64,000 nt of DNA from Eutypa lata (Eukaryota; Ascomycota; Sordariomycetes; Xylariales; Diatrypaceae): the NCBI GenBank assembly GCA_022661535.1, contig JAKULF010000003.1:4774001-4838000 (forward strand). The letters are read 5' to 3'. A program made the translations under genes and the position numbers. The notes under the pieces were generated by a model. It was not told the DNA's origin. It ran no database searches and saw nothing but the letters and a program-made list of their open reading frames with translations. Below are positions 45,710 through 58,459 of the stretch, piece by piece (the stretch's first letter is position 1; every line of letters starts with the position of its first letter).

Positions 45710-48470
45710 TTAGAAGTGCGAAAACCCATTTAGCTTCCAGAAGCTTGACATCTCCATCTGTTCGTCTTCCAAACCATCCTCGAACTTTGTAGTGATGCCC
45801 AGCTCAGACTGAGAAGGTCTCATCCGACCCGTCTCCCTACTTTGATGGCATCCCACTCCATGGTCGACCCCTTCGGGATTGATGAGAGCAGTCAAATAAC
45901 CAGCATCTTCATCCTCATGCCCCATCGCATGACCTAGGTACTGGCCTTGTTGTGATGGGCTCTCCGTCGTATCATATACACCAGCTTCTTCTTCAATAAA
46001 ACCTATACTCTGCAAGTGTGCCTGCTCTTGCATCTCTTCCTCAATTCTTGCAATAAAGTCGGACAGGGTCTCTTCTGGGTCATTCGCCAAGTTATCAACT
46101 CTTTGTAGATCCTCACTTTGGTTCCCATCTAGTTGACTCTGATATAAAGGCGATCTCATGCTAAGCCTCAAAAAAGGGCTTCGGCTCTTGCTCCCGACGG
46201 CTGATGGAGTTCTAACCTGTGGTATCCATGAAAATGATCTAGGTGAGCATACACTCCCATATGCACCTACACTTGGTTTAATAGATGGTGTAGAACTGTT
46301 AACAACAGAGTTGTCTTTTGGGTATTCATGTAGCTCATTGACAAGTGGTTGTTGAAGTAAAACTCCTCTCGTGTTATCCTGGCTAAGCGGATCTTCAACA
46401 GGACTATGAGAAAGGAGAGACACTGGATGTACATCTCTCCTGTGAAAAGGTAAGGGTGGTGGTGGCATTGCTTCTCTTGAACTCTGGGATACGCGATCTT
46501 CTGACCCCGACGTTTGCCGTGCATGTGGGAGCACTGCTTCTTGATTTAGCGGTTCAAATCCTAGGTATGTTTGAGCTTCAGTAGTACTTCCGGTTTTAGT
46601 AGCCTTTCCCATTGTAGAACTTTGGTTCGAGGGCAGTCTAGTTTCTCTAGTATTTCTCCCAGGGTCAACTCCTTCGTAACTAGGTGATGTTTGGTCGTAC
46701 TCTGTCTGCTTGCCTTCCTTGTTGCATTCACATTGGTTCCGATGGGTTTCGGCTGAATCCAGTTTATCATCTGTCATAATTGCCTGGTCACAATAAACCT
46801 TTTTAGGATATATATTAGACTCCTTCTGTCGGCTGAAGCCGTGCTCCAAAGTCCGGCTGTGTTTGCTGGAACAGCTGGCCTCCTGGATGGTATGTTCAGG
46901 TCCTTTTCTGATCGTGGTCGCATCGTCATAGGGTTGTATACCTGTATCTCGGTAAATACCAGTAGCGACTAATGCCCTCCTAATCGAATTAGGTGTCGTG
47001 GTCCATTCTGAAGTCGGTTTTAGAGAACCTGACCGGGTATCATCGGGGACTTGGTCAAGTGGTGAGGTCTCACTTCTAGACCATGTAAAATACGACGTTG
47101 CTTTACTTGGATTAGTCACTGTATGGGGGAATTCACGGTTGCCTGGTTCTGATTCCCTGCTCACTAAACCACGAGCGCTGCTAGAGCTATGGTGATACTT
47201 GGTTATTACTTTATGTTTATCTTTGGATGGCTCCGAGGGCTCATTTCCGGATTCGAGATCATTCTGGTGGTTGTGATGTATTGATGGGGACATAGGATCT
47301 GCATGATCTCTTCTCTCTGATCGATTGGTTTTTTCTCGATCGCCATTTGTCTTCGATGGTAAGAAAAATGCGGATAGTTCCTCGAGTTCTCGACTTTCCC
47401 TCTGGCGTTCCCTTAGGCGAGACTTCGAGAGCTGTTTGGGTTGCGAATGTCGTTTCTGATGCTGTAGGAATTGCATTTCGGAGAATGCAAGGTCAGATAC
47501 TACAGGTGATTAGTTACGTATCACAACAACGTGGTTGTATACCTACTTGGCTTCCTCGACACTCGGCCATTGTCAAAGAGACCAGGTTTTAAATGCGGCT
47601 GAATCTGATCACGTATTAGCGCGGATAGTACGACCAAATAGGTGTGGTATTCTATACGGTAATACGATCGTTCGTAACAGCTTTAGAGGTGAAGTTGTTC
47701 ATGACGTTCTTGCTCAATGCTATAGCCTTCCTTTTCCTCTTTTCTGTGTTCTGGCGCATCTTACGTCTCGACTCTCCACTGCTATCATGGCTCTGTCTGC
47801 GCTTCCTTTTCTTGGTGTCGTACTTGTCCTCCTTAGTCTTATGTCTTGGCCTTTTTTCAAATCGGGGTGAACCAACCGCTTGGGGTATCGGAGGAGATGA
47901 ATTTTGAGTAATAGACAACCTTTCGTCAGGCCCCACAGAGGAAATACTATATGTGGGTACAGATATCACCGCGCGGCGCTCTCTAGGGGGGTCTCTGTGG
48001 GCTTGGAAGTCGCTGATAATGGAACTGTCAACAGAGGTAGGCCGCTGGCGCCTATGTTTTCCTTGCTGGTTGGAAGTTAGGCGCATGGACCGGAGAGGCT
48101 CATTCGTTGCTGGAGTGATGTGATGTGGAAGCCATGTGAGCTCCTCAGGTCTCGTGGAATCATGGAGGTGATAACGGTGACGGCTCTTCTTGATTCTGTT
48201 TCGACGACTTTCTTCATCAGCCTGGTAGTATTTTTCTCGATTCCCCGTCTCACCAAGCCATCTCCACACATTCGTGTATCCAGATTGCTGTTCTGGTCCT
48301 GCCCCGGCGAGCAAATTGGTATTATTCAGAGCTACACGTCGAGATTCGAAATGCGATTTAGAAGGAGAGTAGGTATTAGGATCGTTTCCCGAACGATGGC
48401 GAGGGTGGTGGCTATGAGACCGACCGGTGGAAGGGAAACGCGTAGCTTGGAGGGGGACACGATAGCCCAT
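45710..48470 (-). CDS. Large disordered fungal protein with an SDLAFSEMQFL motif, 886 aa
   Basis: Three exons: 48470-47658, 47604-47547 and 47499-45710. Intron 1 (53 nt) runs GTATAG to GATCAG, intron 2 (47 nt) GTAGGT to CTGTAG with CTAAT branch. The 58-nt middle exon encodes IQPHLKPGLFDNGRVSRKP; joined, the core reads NDRITIQPHLKPGLF ... ISDLAFSEMQFL ... RLRERQRESRELEELSAFF, a conserved-looking block in a protein otherwise rich in Ser, Arg, His and Gln. Fungal proteins with a DRxT-x-KP, GLF-x-x-GR and LAFSEM-x-FL core are a familiar uncharacterised type (general knowledge). Start chosen at MGYRVPLQATRF; an in-frame ATG at 48509 is the alternative. Basic KKRKRRQ clusters before the core suggest a nuclear protein. 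Function unknown. Confidence 0.75.
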
Positions 48471-49183
48471 CTCTGAGCTCAATTCTGAAGCAAGGGTTAT
48501 ATAAAACAAAGCGGGAAGGCTTGATATTAAGCTTGACAGAATCTATAAACCATTATAGAGTTCTAGATATGTATGTGTAAGCAGATATGAAACTATCTGT
48601 GTGTATGTATATACTTACATATCTACTTACCTAGATAAGTGCATATGTAGATGGGTGAACACATACATTTGCATAATAATGGAAGGAAAGGCAAGTGCTC
48701 CCGAGGACTATGTTACTGTGCGAACCAACAGTTATTGGCATGTACGCGTAAGTTCAGCCTCTATGTAGTAAGTGTAGCTTCGAGGTCAGTATGTAGATAC
48801 AGTAGGTAGGTACTACAGAAGCCCTTTGACCGTAGGTACCCAATTATATATAAGGCACATATATTTATAATCGCCTACGCTTGTTCAGGGGCAAGCATGC
48901 GGATGGGGTCATCTTCAAGTTCCATTCCTGGAAGCTGACTATGGAAATGTCCACTTCCTTCGACACGTAATACTTCGTACATAGTGACAGATAACATAAT
49001 GATTAGGCACCAGCATAGGACGAGTTGTACTGGACGTACAAGTTAATACAAGGCTGTACAGACCAGGCTGCGCTTACGCCCTGGTATGATTGACCCCCAA
49101 GACCCCAAACTATGTTAATTGAAAGTTTTTCAAAATCATGTTTCGGACTTAGAGAACCTTTTAACTAAATATTACTGAAATCA
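48471..49183. other. Divergent spacer with TATG/TACA-rich sequence
   Basis: Promoters of the disordered protein (minus) and the membrane protein (plus). Contains ATGTATATACTTACATATCT-type alternating sequence at about 48600-48630. No gene supported. Confidence 0.6.
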
Positions 49184-51043
49184 ATGCCCAATATGGTGGA
49201 AAACGCCCTGGATTGCAATAGCCAAGGGGAAATCTTCCAAGTAGATGATGTTGTGGGCTTGGGTGTAAGTAAATCATAGCAATGCAATGGATTGGCATTA
49301 ATAGAGACCAATGTAGAGCATAATAGCCTTTTGTTCCACTGCGTTCCTTGCGATACTCACAGTCATTTTCGGTTATTTGTCTGACAGCCTGGATGATGCT
49401 CTGATGAGTGATCTCGACCGGCACATCATTCAATGGGTCCAGATGCAGCTTGCCAAGATCATCAAAACCCCTGAGCCCGTTGAGCCACGACTTGCTGAAC
49501 AAAAGCGGATAGCACGAAAAGAGGCTATAGGCCGCTTCATCATAATGCTAAGCGACCACCAGCTAGTAACTGGGCTTGCTGTAATGATCTCGAGCGCCGC
49601 AAACCAAGCTAGTCTGACAGGTTACGAATTCTCCACGACTTCTGGACTACCCTTCTTGTCATTCACAACTCACGTTGCCACTCTGAGTGCCATGAGAACA
49701 GACTTCTTTCCCCGTGACCCTATTGGAAATCTCAGGATCATATCTATGACGGCGATGGTCATCTTGTTGATCTATTCATTATCAGTCGGGATGTTCACAC
49801 AATTGGATATCCCGGTACAAAACGTCTTTGAGGGGAAATATCGTCACGCGAGTCGCCTAAATACCCTTGGGAATGCCGCATTATTTATTCTCACTCTCCG
49901 CATTTATTACTATCCTATACACCGGATCTATTTCAAAGAACATGTACCCGTGTACGTGGCACACTGGCTCAAAAGTGTATCCAATTGGCAGACGGATCGA
50001 AGTGAGAGACTTGGGATATCCAGTTGTCTGCATATTGACGAATACAAGTCTGCTCGGCGTAGAGAGCAGCTGCAGAGGATCCGGGAATGCCGGTCATTGT
50101 TGCTTCAATGGCTTCTCACCGGACTGTATAGATACAGGTCTGATGAGGGCTTCCTGATCCACATTCCGGATGTCGCTTTCACTATTTCGACTGGCCTCGC
50201 AATTATCATATACACTCGGAGAAAATCTGTTGTAAACTTACCTGATGGTGCTTCAAACATGGGCTTCGGGCAAATGATGGCGCTCCTTCTATCGGGCTTA
50301 CAATTCCTTGCAGGCGCGGAAATATATCGTGGTAAGTCACCCACATTGGGCTACGAATGAGCTCCGAATTAAGTCTTCTCCGATAACGTGCAGGCTATCT
50401 CGCCGCGCAATCAATATTACAATGTTCGCCTATCACCACATCTAAGACTTTGCAGAATGAAAACCACTCCATTATCAGGTTTGACGATTACCGAGTACAG
50501 TCTGGTGTCATCGGTGCCTTTACCACCCTGGAGCCCGTCTTGACCCTGTCCAGAGACAGCTATGAAAAGAATTTCGCGAAGGGTTTGAAATACTTCGCCC
50601 GTGAGGCAAGGGAAATAGGTTCCCTTTCGGAAAGCACTATGTCTAGCAACACCGCCGAGCGCATCTGATCTTTAGTGAGTCAAGCCAATGAACTTAGTTC
50701 TTTAGTAAGTCAGGAGGACGTCTCGGGGTCGGTAATCCTTTTCTTTCTCCATATGGGCTACGCGGCCACTACCGGAGTGTTCACAAATGTTGTATCATAT
50801 TGGGCCTTCCTCCTCTTCCCTTTGGTCATCAAATTCGTCGTGGAAAATATCCAACTTGTCGCAACTTTAATCAAACCGAGCCTCCAACGTGCTACGATCA
50901 CGAGGACGAAACTCGCCATTTTAGGACTAAAAGCGGTCGTCATGGCGCCCCTTTATAGTCTTATTGCTTTCGCCCTGGGTCGCTTGGATCCATGTGGTCA
51001 GTCAAGTAACCTATCGGGAAGTTATACCGGCCAGATATTATAG
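49184..51043 (+). CDS. Multi-pass membrane protein of unknown function, 556 aa
   Basis: Proposed exons 49184-49264, 49317-50331, 50394-50600 and 50676-51043. Introns: 52 nt (GTAAGT...TGTAG), 62 nt (GTAAGT...GTGCAG) and 75 nt (GTGAGG, CTGAT branch, TTTAG). The third removes an in-frame TGA at 50666; without it the protein would end at 456 residues. The N-terminus is outside the membrane and the first helix is IIAFCSTAFLAILTVIFGYL, followed by helices around HQLVTGLAVMISSAANQASL, LRIISMTAMVILLIYSLSVG, LGNAALFILTLRIYYYPI, VAFTISTGLAIIIYT, MMALLLSGLQFLAGAEIY and two more in the last exon. The segment with DHQLVTGLAVM and a helix-loop repertoire is typical of an uncharacterised family of filamentous fungi. 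No catalytic motif is seen, and no transporter signature. Confidence 0.7.
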
Positions 51044-54000
51044 AAGGTATCATCACGATCTCTTACACTGACAGAGACATATATCTATTTATTCCTTAGT
51101 ATATTTAATTTCACGAATGAGGCTTGTAGCACGGTGCTTTACTGATGGCTTCACAACGTCCATTTGGCCGACGTGCTCAGAGGGTCTCGATCGTCGTTTC
51201 TTTTACGAACTTGCTACCTCCAGAGTTTACGTACAGCTTTAAAGATCCTGGGTTGGTGGTGAGAGATGTCGCTAGAAGTGAACATCTAACGATTGTGGGA
51301 AGAATGATAAAAGGGGTTTATGGTAGCCCTTGGTGAACTTAAGTGTGGTGAGTGTGGTGAAGTGTGCGTTTTCTCTGAAGTCTAATCGAAATGGATGGTA
51401 TTTAATGTATTGTCGTTCTGTTAGTCTATTATATCGAGCTCATTGTCGCCCAGAGGACAAATGAGTTATGCAGCAGTATGAAGCGGGCTCAGGGGACTCA
51501 GCACGTTTTAACACCATGGTCAGCAAGTAGAGACTAACCCGACCTCGCTATTTTCCCTTCCCTAACTCATCTGGGTTCCTAACATTAACTTAGAAATCAA
51601 GTCCATAAAGTTTTAGGTGGTCTACAATAACACCAATATAATAACGAAGGTAGCCAGTATTGGAGTAAGTAAATCTAGATTTTGATCTCCATGGCACCAA
51701 GTGAACAGGGATAGTCAGGGTGGCTGCGGCCGTCGAAAAAGGGTGATATATAATTGTAGTCTAAGCACATACGTTTTGTGACGCCAAGGTTTTGGTGCAA
51801 GCTTTGTTAGGCTGCCTTAGAGATCCATGAGGAGATCGATGTTTCCTTGGTTTTCGACAGCTGGAAGACTACGCCCTGTAGGAAGCTCCAGTGATAACCC
51901 GCAGTGCGTCAAGCAATGAAACGTGACATACTCTTACTAGAGCACTGCTACCATTACCTACTTGGTTGAAAAAATTGGTTCAGGATGTTTAGAACTACCG
52001 CGGTATGCTCGGTACTCCACCAACATGTTCAATATCACCTGCCTGCATCGATCTAAAGGCGTTAACCTTAAAACGCCCAGTATTAGTTCCCGTTAGCGCA
52101 GTTACAGGTAATCACTCTTGGGGTTGGTAATAAGATAGGTCTTGGTGTAACTACGTACTTTCAACCTGTCACCCTGCGTGTCAGGTAGTTAACCTTTGAT
52201 GTGCCGTCGATCATCATGTCATCAGCCGCAGGTCCACTGATCTAACATCCGCTTCCTCCATTGACAGTCGGTATGGTACTCCAGAGGCACTATACTCAAA
52301 AAGGTCGAAAGGGTGATTAGCTGATCTTGGTTATGGCAAGCATTCAGGTCTCAACTGCTCATTAGCGCCATGTGTTACTGAGGCATTATTCTTACCCCCT
52401 GTGTGTGTGTGGAACTTTGTGAGACAGCTCGAAGGTACCTCCCATATGTTGGTTGTCTAAGATAATATTCCGCACGAGGTATCCCGGAGGCTATAGGTTG
52501 ATCGAACTCAATATGTCAGCTAACACCTGTCAACGATGCAATTAAATAAGCTTAATGCCTAGCTCTGACGTTCGAAGTCGCTTTGAATGATCTGATAAGG
52601 ACTATGCCAACACTGGGCCCAAGTGCTTGGATCTTCCCAGGGGTGAAAACCCCCCTGTCTGGCCAAGTCAGAAACCTTGCGTCTCTAACATCTCGGCCCG
52701 CTTAAGAATTTCAGATTTACGAGACCCCCTCTCTGTTTGTTTGTCCAATGAATTTGAAGACAAAAAAAGGATCAAACATTAGGCGGAGTTGCACTGGGAT
52801 TAAACTAGAACGAGAATACCTTCTAAGCGAGAAGCCCACAGACTTTGATAGTTAGAAGGGGCCATGTGCCATCGGCCTTAGTGGACACTAGTAACTAGAT
52901 GAGGCTCAAAGAGTGCCAAGAGATATATGGTGGATCCCGGGGTAGCTGCGATATCCACCTACTACGCTATACCTAGGTAGACGTATTTATAGAAATAGGG
53001 GCTAGTTAATCTTTGGGTTTCAGAAGGCCTTTGAGGAGGCCCGCCTCGCTACGAAACAGTAGAATTGGTCTAGAGGCTTAAAATGGCGCATAAATATATG
53101 GCTAGGTAGGGAGTTAACTACTATTAGTAGCTTCACATATAGCACTAGGATACCAGGTTCCAAGAAACTAGGTAGCTATGTAGGGCTGGTAAGTAGTAGA
53201 ATAACTGAAGCTAAAGGTTTGATAATGTGTAGTATCTATGGCTATCTTGAATACAAATACTCACGTAAGCAGTGAGCCCTCACTAGCCATTTATTTCAAC
53301 GCCCGCCGATAAATGATTTGTTATGAAATCCCTAGCTTGATTGAGGTACCTAGAGTTTCATAGAATTAGGTAGAATTAGGACGCAAAAATTACCTCTTCT
53401 AGACTTTAGAGCAGAATTCTCATATGATAGATACGTCATGCAACAACAATACTCTTCAATGGACTGTTTTTATCGATTGAAACTATTCGAGAAACAATAC
53501 CCTTCTAATCTGTCACTACCAAAACTAGATTGGCCAATCGAAGTTGTGGTGTGAAGGCTCTCGTCAACATGACACACTGATATACTAGAATGTGTGTAGG
53601 AACATCCCGGCGCCTATAGCGTAGGAGTAGGTACACGCGTAGTCGTACGCAATTCTCGGGCTTCTTGACCGTCTACCCAGGCCAGAAACCGAATATAGCG
53701 GCTCTATACGTCATCTAGGAGGCCGCCTATCTCTATCAGCCTCCCGTTTCACTTGACTGAAAGTGAGGTGCTACACAGACTTGCTCCTTATCAGTTTCGC
53801 ATATTACAGGGGGGAAGGGAGATCATTCTGTTTTCTCGATTACATAATTCCATGGATATTAGTACCTAACCCAGATGTGTTCTCCTTTTGTATTCCAAAA
53901 AGCCCGTCATTCGTTTCTTGCGAGTCGCACTTTCAAAACATAAGAGGGGCAAAGAGGGGTCAAGTGGTCATGAATTCAGGGGTCTCTGTTCTCAACCTCA

Positions 54001-55787
54001 TCCTTGACCGGGTTTGAGGTCCACATTGTTCTCTAGGCGTCTGGGGTACTAGCCTAGACTTATGTATGTAACTAAGTGTATAGATGAGGGAGATCAATCA
54101 GGGTTGACATGTCAAAACCAGAGTTGGCTCCGAGCGACCAATAACCAATACGCAAAGGTGGATTAGATGCATGTGGTTTTTGATGGCTCTGCCCCTGCAG
54201 TGCTTCTTCTGTTAGCGGGGTGTTTACAGGGATTTAGGGGTTATTGTGTCGGTACCTTCAATGTTGGGGCCCACCGAACGTCTCGCTTATCGGTATGTAT
54301 GGACGTAAATGTAACTGTATCCCGGGTACAAGTGGAGAAACGTCGGTTCGTCCACATTCATGTACTGGAATACCGTACTGGCTTACCACCTGCACTCTGG
54401 CACTTCACCTCTTATGTTGCTCCACCGAGATCTGTCAGGCCAGCCTACCTTCTCTTAGGTAGTTGATCTAACCTAACCACAGAGATGGACATCATCACGC
54501 TACATTTATCTATGCATAACTAAACCCGCATTACTGCCAATGCGGGTAAAAGCGCCTTCCTAATGCTAACGGTTCATATTAGATGCGTTTTAAGCCTTGC
54601 GCGTGCCGAGTCGCCCTTGAACCTTGGGCTCATATCTATCCATCATGATAGCACCTTGGATGACAACCTAAGGGTTCGCCAGTGAGCGACGATGTCGGTG
54701 CCAAATTTAGACTTCTTACAGGGATACGAAACCGTGATCTTCTGAAAGACGTATTCAAGCAACCCACGCCAGGATCTAGAAACTCTTGCCTACTAGGTTG
54801 GATTCTGGCGGCGGCTGTGGGGCCTGGTTTTATTCGGATCTCACCCAGTTGGCTCACAATAGCTGATTAATACGAACTGGGTCGTATGAAGAAACTTCAA
54901 CAAGTTCAAACAGGTACGTGCCCAACGTTTGGCGCTTCTAAACTGGGAGGGAACCAATATAGTGCCAACGCCTTGTGTACTATAGTCAAGTGTCGCTTGC
55001 GTATGTGGACCGTGTGTCTTGATCACGGCACTCGAGGCCGAATTTCGAGGACACATCTCGCCTCACCTGCGTGATGGTTGTTTGGAGACGAGCCCCGTAC
55101 TCGCACGCATGCCTGCTAGGACATCGAATATTTGGTTTGGTTGGCAATAGACTAATTCAGCGCTGTCGACTGAGACTATATTCCTCCCCTGCTAAAAAAA
55201 ACCAGATGGGATATATAAACAAGCCAAGGCCCCGACCATAGATCACAACTTCTACCACGAGATATCGAAAGGGAGCTTTCAGCTAGTTGGCTCAATACAC
55301 AATACCGAGAAACCCTGAACCTTGACCTTGACTATCACTCTATACCCACACCACCCGGCCCCGCTACCTCGACTAGGATACCATAGCTTGCATTATAGTG
55401 CTCTCTCTATACTCCAATACTTTTCTCTATATCACACATCCAGTGATCCGGCATAGACGCTATCAGCGACGGAACAATCCATTTCCTACAACCTCTCGCA
55501 CAGCAAGGACGAAGGCATATCCCTTTATTCAAATTCTGGTCGGCTCGTTTGATTCTCAAATGTTTGTGTACTCCTATTAATCAACCGATAAGCATATTCA
55601 CTCAGGCATTACCCGTAACTGCTAGTCATGTATACTACTATGACACTACACAATTATATCCACGCTAGAAACCTATCCTTTCCTATCTTGTCCTTAACAT
55701 AGGATCTAGGATTTTGCCCCTACTAGCTATATATTAGGTGCTGACTGATATTGGCTTTCTAGTTAACGAAGCAATCTCTTAGCTACA
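51044..55787. other. Gene-poor region, about 4.7 kb
   Basis: Mixed-composition spacer. Open frames (for example at 53763-54017 and 54167-54466) have no family resemblance. No tRNA, rRNA or transposon protein was seen. Confidence 0.55.
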
Positions 55788-56629
55788 ATGTCTAAGTTAT
55801 TCATTGGGTAAGACACCAATTATCTTTCGTGCTAATTTGAATTACTAACCAATATTTCCTTTTGTTTTAGAGGACTCGCATGGCACACAGAGGAGGCTAC
55901 TCTGAGAGAGAAGTTCGAGGAGTTCGGCCCCATTGAGGAAGCGGTATGTGTTCAGGTCCAGTGATATTATCAGAGAACCAAGGGGGATACCCAATTATGA
56001 CGGACATTCCCACCCGAAAAGCAAATGAGAACTAACTTGTTCAGGTTGTTGTTAAGGACCGCGATACTGGCCGAAGCCGAGGATTTGGATTTGTCCGATA
56101 TGTATCCGAGGTAGATGCCCAAAAAGCCATCGCCAATATGAACAACGTCGAGTATGACCTCTCCGCGCCGCGTTAATATTTGACTCTGCTGACCATACTC
56201 AACAAGATTCGACGGTCGACCAATCCGTGTTGATAAAGCTTCCGATACTGGACCTAGATCTGGGGGTCGAGGTGGATTTTCGTCTCCGAGAGGCGGCGGG
56301 TATGGACAACCTCCGATGCCCTATGGAGGACAGCCGGTTGCATACGGCATGAGTGGTCAAGATGTTTATCCAGCATCTTATGGACGGGGAGGTTATGCCC
56401 CCCAACCCATTCCAGTTCCATACGGTACTCCGCAGCCTCAACAAGGTAAGTTCCTATACATATAAGGGCACCCCTTTCACTTTTAAGGGGTCTATTCTAA
56501 GTTGTCTTGAAAGGATACCCAATGCAAGTCCCTTACGGCTATCATCAACAACACCATCAACAGCAACAGCAACAGCAGCAAGGGCAGCAGCCCCCACAAC
56601 AGGCGCCCCAGGGGCACCCACGACAATAA
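55788..56629 (+). CDS. Glycine- and glutamine-rich RRM RNA-binding protein, 184 aa
   Basis: Five exons: 55788-55807, 55871-55943, 56045-56151, 56207-56445 and 56514-56629; introns of 63, 101, 55 and 68 nt all GT-AG and frame-preserving. A single RRM fills residues 3-77, with RNP2 LFIGGL (4-9) and RNP1 RGFGFVRY (43-50); the first exon breaks inside RNP2. The tail is Gly/Pro/Tyr-rich ([18 protein letters not shown]) and ends in a Gln/His-rich run. This is the small glycine-rich RNA-binding protein pattern (cold-inducible RNA-binding/GRP class), thought to act as RNA chaperones in nucleus and cytoplasm. The leader upstream is T/C rich. Four introns in 184 codons is normal for this fungal family. 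Confidence 0.93.
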
Positions 56630-57270
56630 GGAAACCACTATCTCGGGTAGAACGAGATCTACTCTATGAACCGATCAAGTCTAGTCGTGGTTCTCTCGTT
56701 TATAACTCGAAGAATCACAAAACCGCTAGCTCTTTACCATTACATGCTCAAAGCACCGCTCATCTGGTTTCCGCACGTAACACCCCCGATGTAGCATCTC
56801 AAACCTCAATCCTTTTTCTTGACTCATATTTCTAACTTTCTTATCATTTATATGATTTACTGCCGTCTTGAATTCTGCCAAATATGGAGCTTATTCGAGT
56901 CGGCAATTCCATTCTTTGGCATGTGCCACGCGAAACATTTCACCATAACGTGTTCATGATACACCAACTTACGATCATTACGATTTCCTGGATTCGGAGG
57001 AGAGGGGGTCAGGAAACGAGGGGAGGGGGAAGATTGTTGCACCACAAGATACCTAGGGGCTTTTGATACGGTGACATAGAGATTTCAAAGGTGGAACAGC
57101 CAGTCAGTTGTAGGTAGGAGGCTAGGAGAGAGAGGGAGCCCCTTTTCTACATACATTTATGACGATCGCTTCATCCTACATTTAAAGAGACCTCGAATCT
57201 CGCCCAGCTAGCTGTACACATCCTTCTTAGTCTAACCTCTCTATTTTTCTTCTTCGGCACACTTGTTCGC
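56630..57270. other. 3' flanks of the convergent RRM and ChaC genes
   Basis: Convergent 3' regions. An unspliced frame runs through the RRM gene 3' end to 56835 but has no resemblance to a family. Nothing else is supported. Confidence 0.6.
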
Positions 57271-58459
57271 TCACGACTTCTCCGTCTCTTCCTGCTCATC
57301 CACGCTGTGGACCTTCTTAAACTCATGCGAGACAGGTGACTCGTCGGGCGATTTAAGTTCCTCCCCAGCCTCCGCGCCCCTCGCCTCGATGGCGCGCACG
57401 CGGTTCGACAGGTCGGTGACGTGCTCGTCGCCGCTCTCGGGGCTCAGCCCGTCGAGCGCCCGCTCCAGGCCGAACAGGTAGTCGCGGTTGAGGCCGCTGG
57501 GGCCCTCGCTGCGGTGGATATGCTCGGCGAGGGCCTGGGGGTCCTGCGGGCCGACGAACTGCGAGTTGTCGGGCGTGCCGATATATACCAAGGCCCGGAT
57601 GATCGGCGCCCCGTCGTCCGCCGGCACGAACGGCGCGTAGTGGATCGTGTACCCGTTGATCTCCCGTATGTCCAGGTACTCTTTCACCTCGGCTACCCGG
57701 TCCGCCACGATCCGGTACGCCACCCCCCAAACGCGCTCCGGCGCCGAGGCGTGCGCGTCCGTCAGCGAGGCCCAGTGCGCCCGGTCGATTAGCGTTACGA
57801 CACGACCGGGCGCCTCGATCGTTCCTCGGTGGTCATTGCTGTTTTTGTTCCGCGATGATTAGAACCCGGCTTTTTATTTTTTTTATTTGTTTAAACTATT
57901 AATTAACCCCCCCCCCCCCCCATTTCGATAACCCCCAGGCAAGATTGATCAGAGGGAGATCTCAATGCTTTCCGAGCTTTGTCTTTTGAACCACTTGGTT
58001 ACACACATAAGCCATCTTCCCGTATTCGCAGATGATCATGCTTCGGAGCATCCCTGCCTTTCTGCTTAGAATAGGAGATAAAAAATGTCGCTTTGCTTAC
58101 CTTGCCTGAATGATTACGTGTCAATTGGTCAAATCTCGATATCGAATCATAATCTCCTAAAGCATTTGGGTTGGTGGCACTCACCTGCCAGAATCTCCTG
58201 ACATAGCCCGTTACGTAGCCCGGTATCCGTTGATCTGCAGGTAGGGAGGAGTTCATCAGTGTCAACTTCTGCATGGCGTTGCAGGTTGTACACAAGTCTC
58301 ACCATAATGTGGTGGTGGTTTCCAGATCAAGCTCCTGTTTTTGAAGAAGGAACCCCCCCCTTTAGCTACACAAGTTCCTGGTTTTAATATAGGGTGGGAG
58401 AGCAATTCTTACCCGTAACCAAATAACCAGAACTCGTCCGGCTCCCCATTGGTTGCCAT
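57271..58459 (-). CDS. gcg1: ChaC-type gamma-glutamylcyclotransferase (glutathione-degrading), 233 aa
   Basis: Cytosolic enzyme that splits glutathione into 5-oxoproline and Cys-Gly. Exons: 58459-58413, 58334-58303, 58234-58185, 58105-58101 and 57838-57271, with introns of 78, 68, 79 and 262 nt. The 5-nt exon (GCAAG) is needed: exon 3 ends between codons (FWQ) and exon 5 begins C-AAT-GAC, two bases short. Inserting GCAAG between good acceptor (TTCAG) and donor (GTAAGC) sites gives FWQASNDHRGT, the family sequence. Substrate loop GYGSL is at 14-18, catalytic Glu in DIREINGY at residue 104. The C-terminus is acidic and disordered. Intron 4 holds a run of 15 C (plus strand) that could slip. Two or three adjacent exons alone give a frameshifted protein that stops within one codon. 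Confidence 0.9.
57907..57921. repeat. C15 homopolymer in ChaC intron 4
   Basis: Fifteen consecutive C on the plus strand, 69 nt from the acceptor of the last exon. Confidence 0.95.

Noticed and set aside
51145..51336. 63-codon plus-strand frame after the membrane protein
   Set aside because: No resemblance, and no splice sites link it to the preceding gene.
53763..54466. Plus-strand open frames of 84-99 codons
   Set aside because: Random-looking composition and no partner exons.
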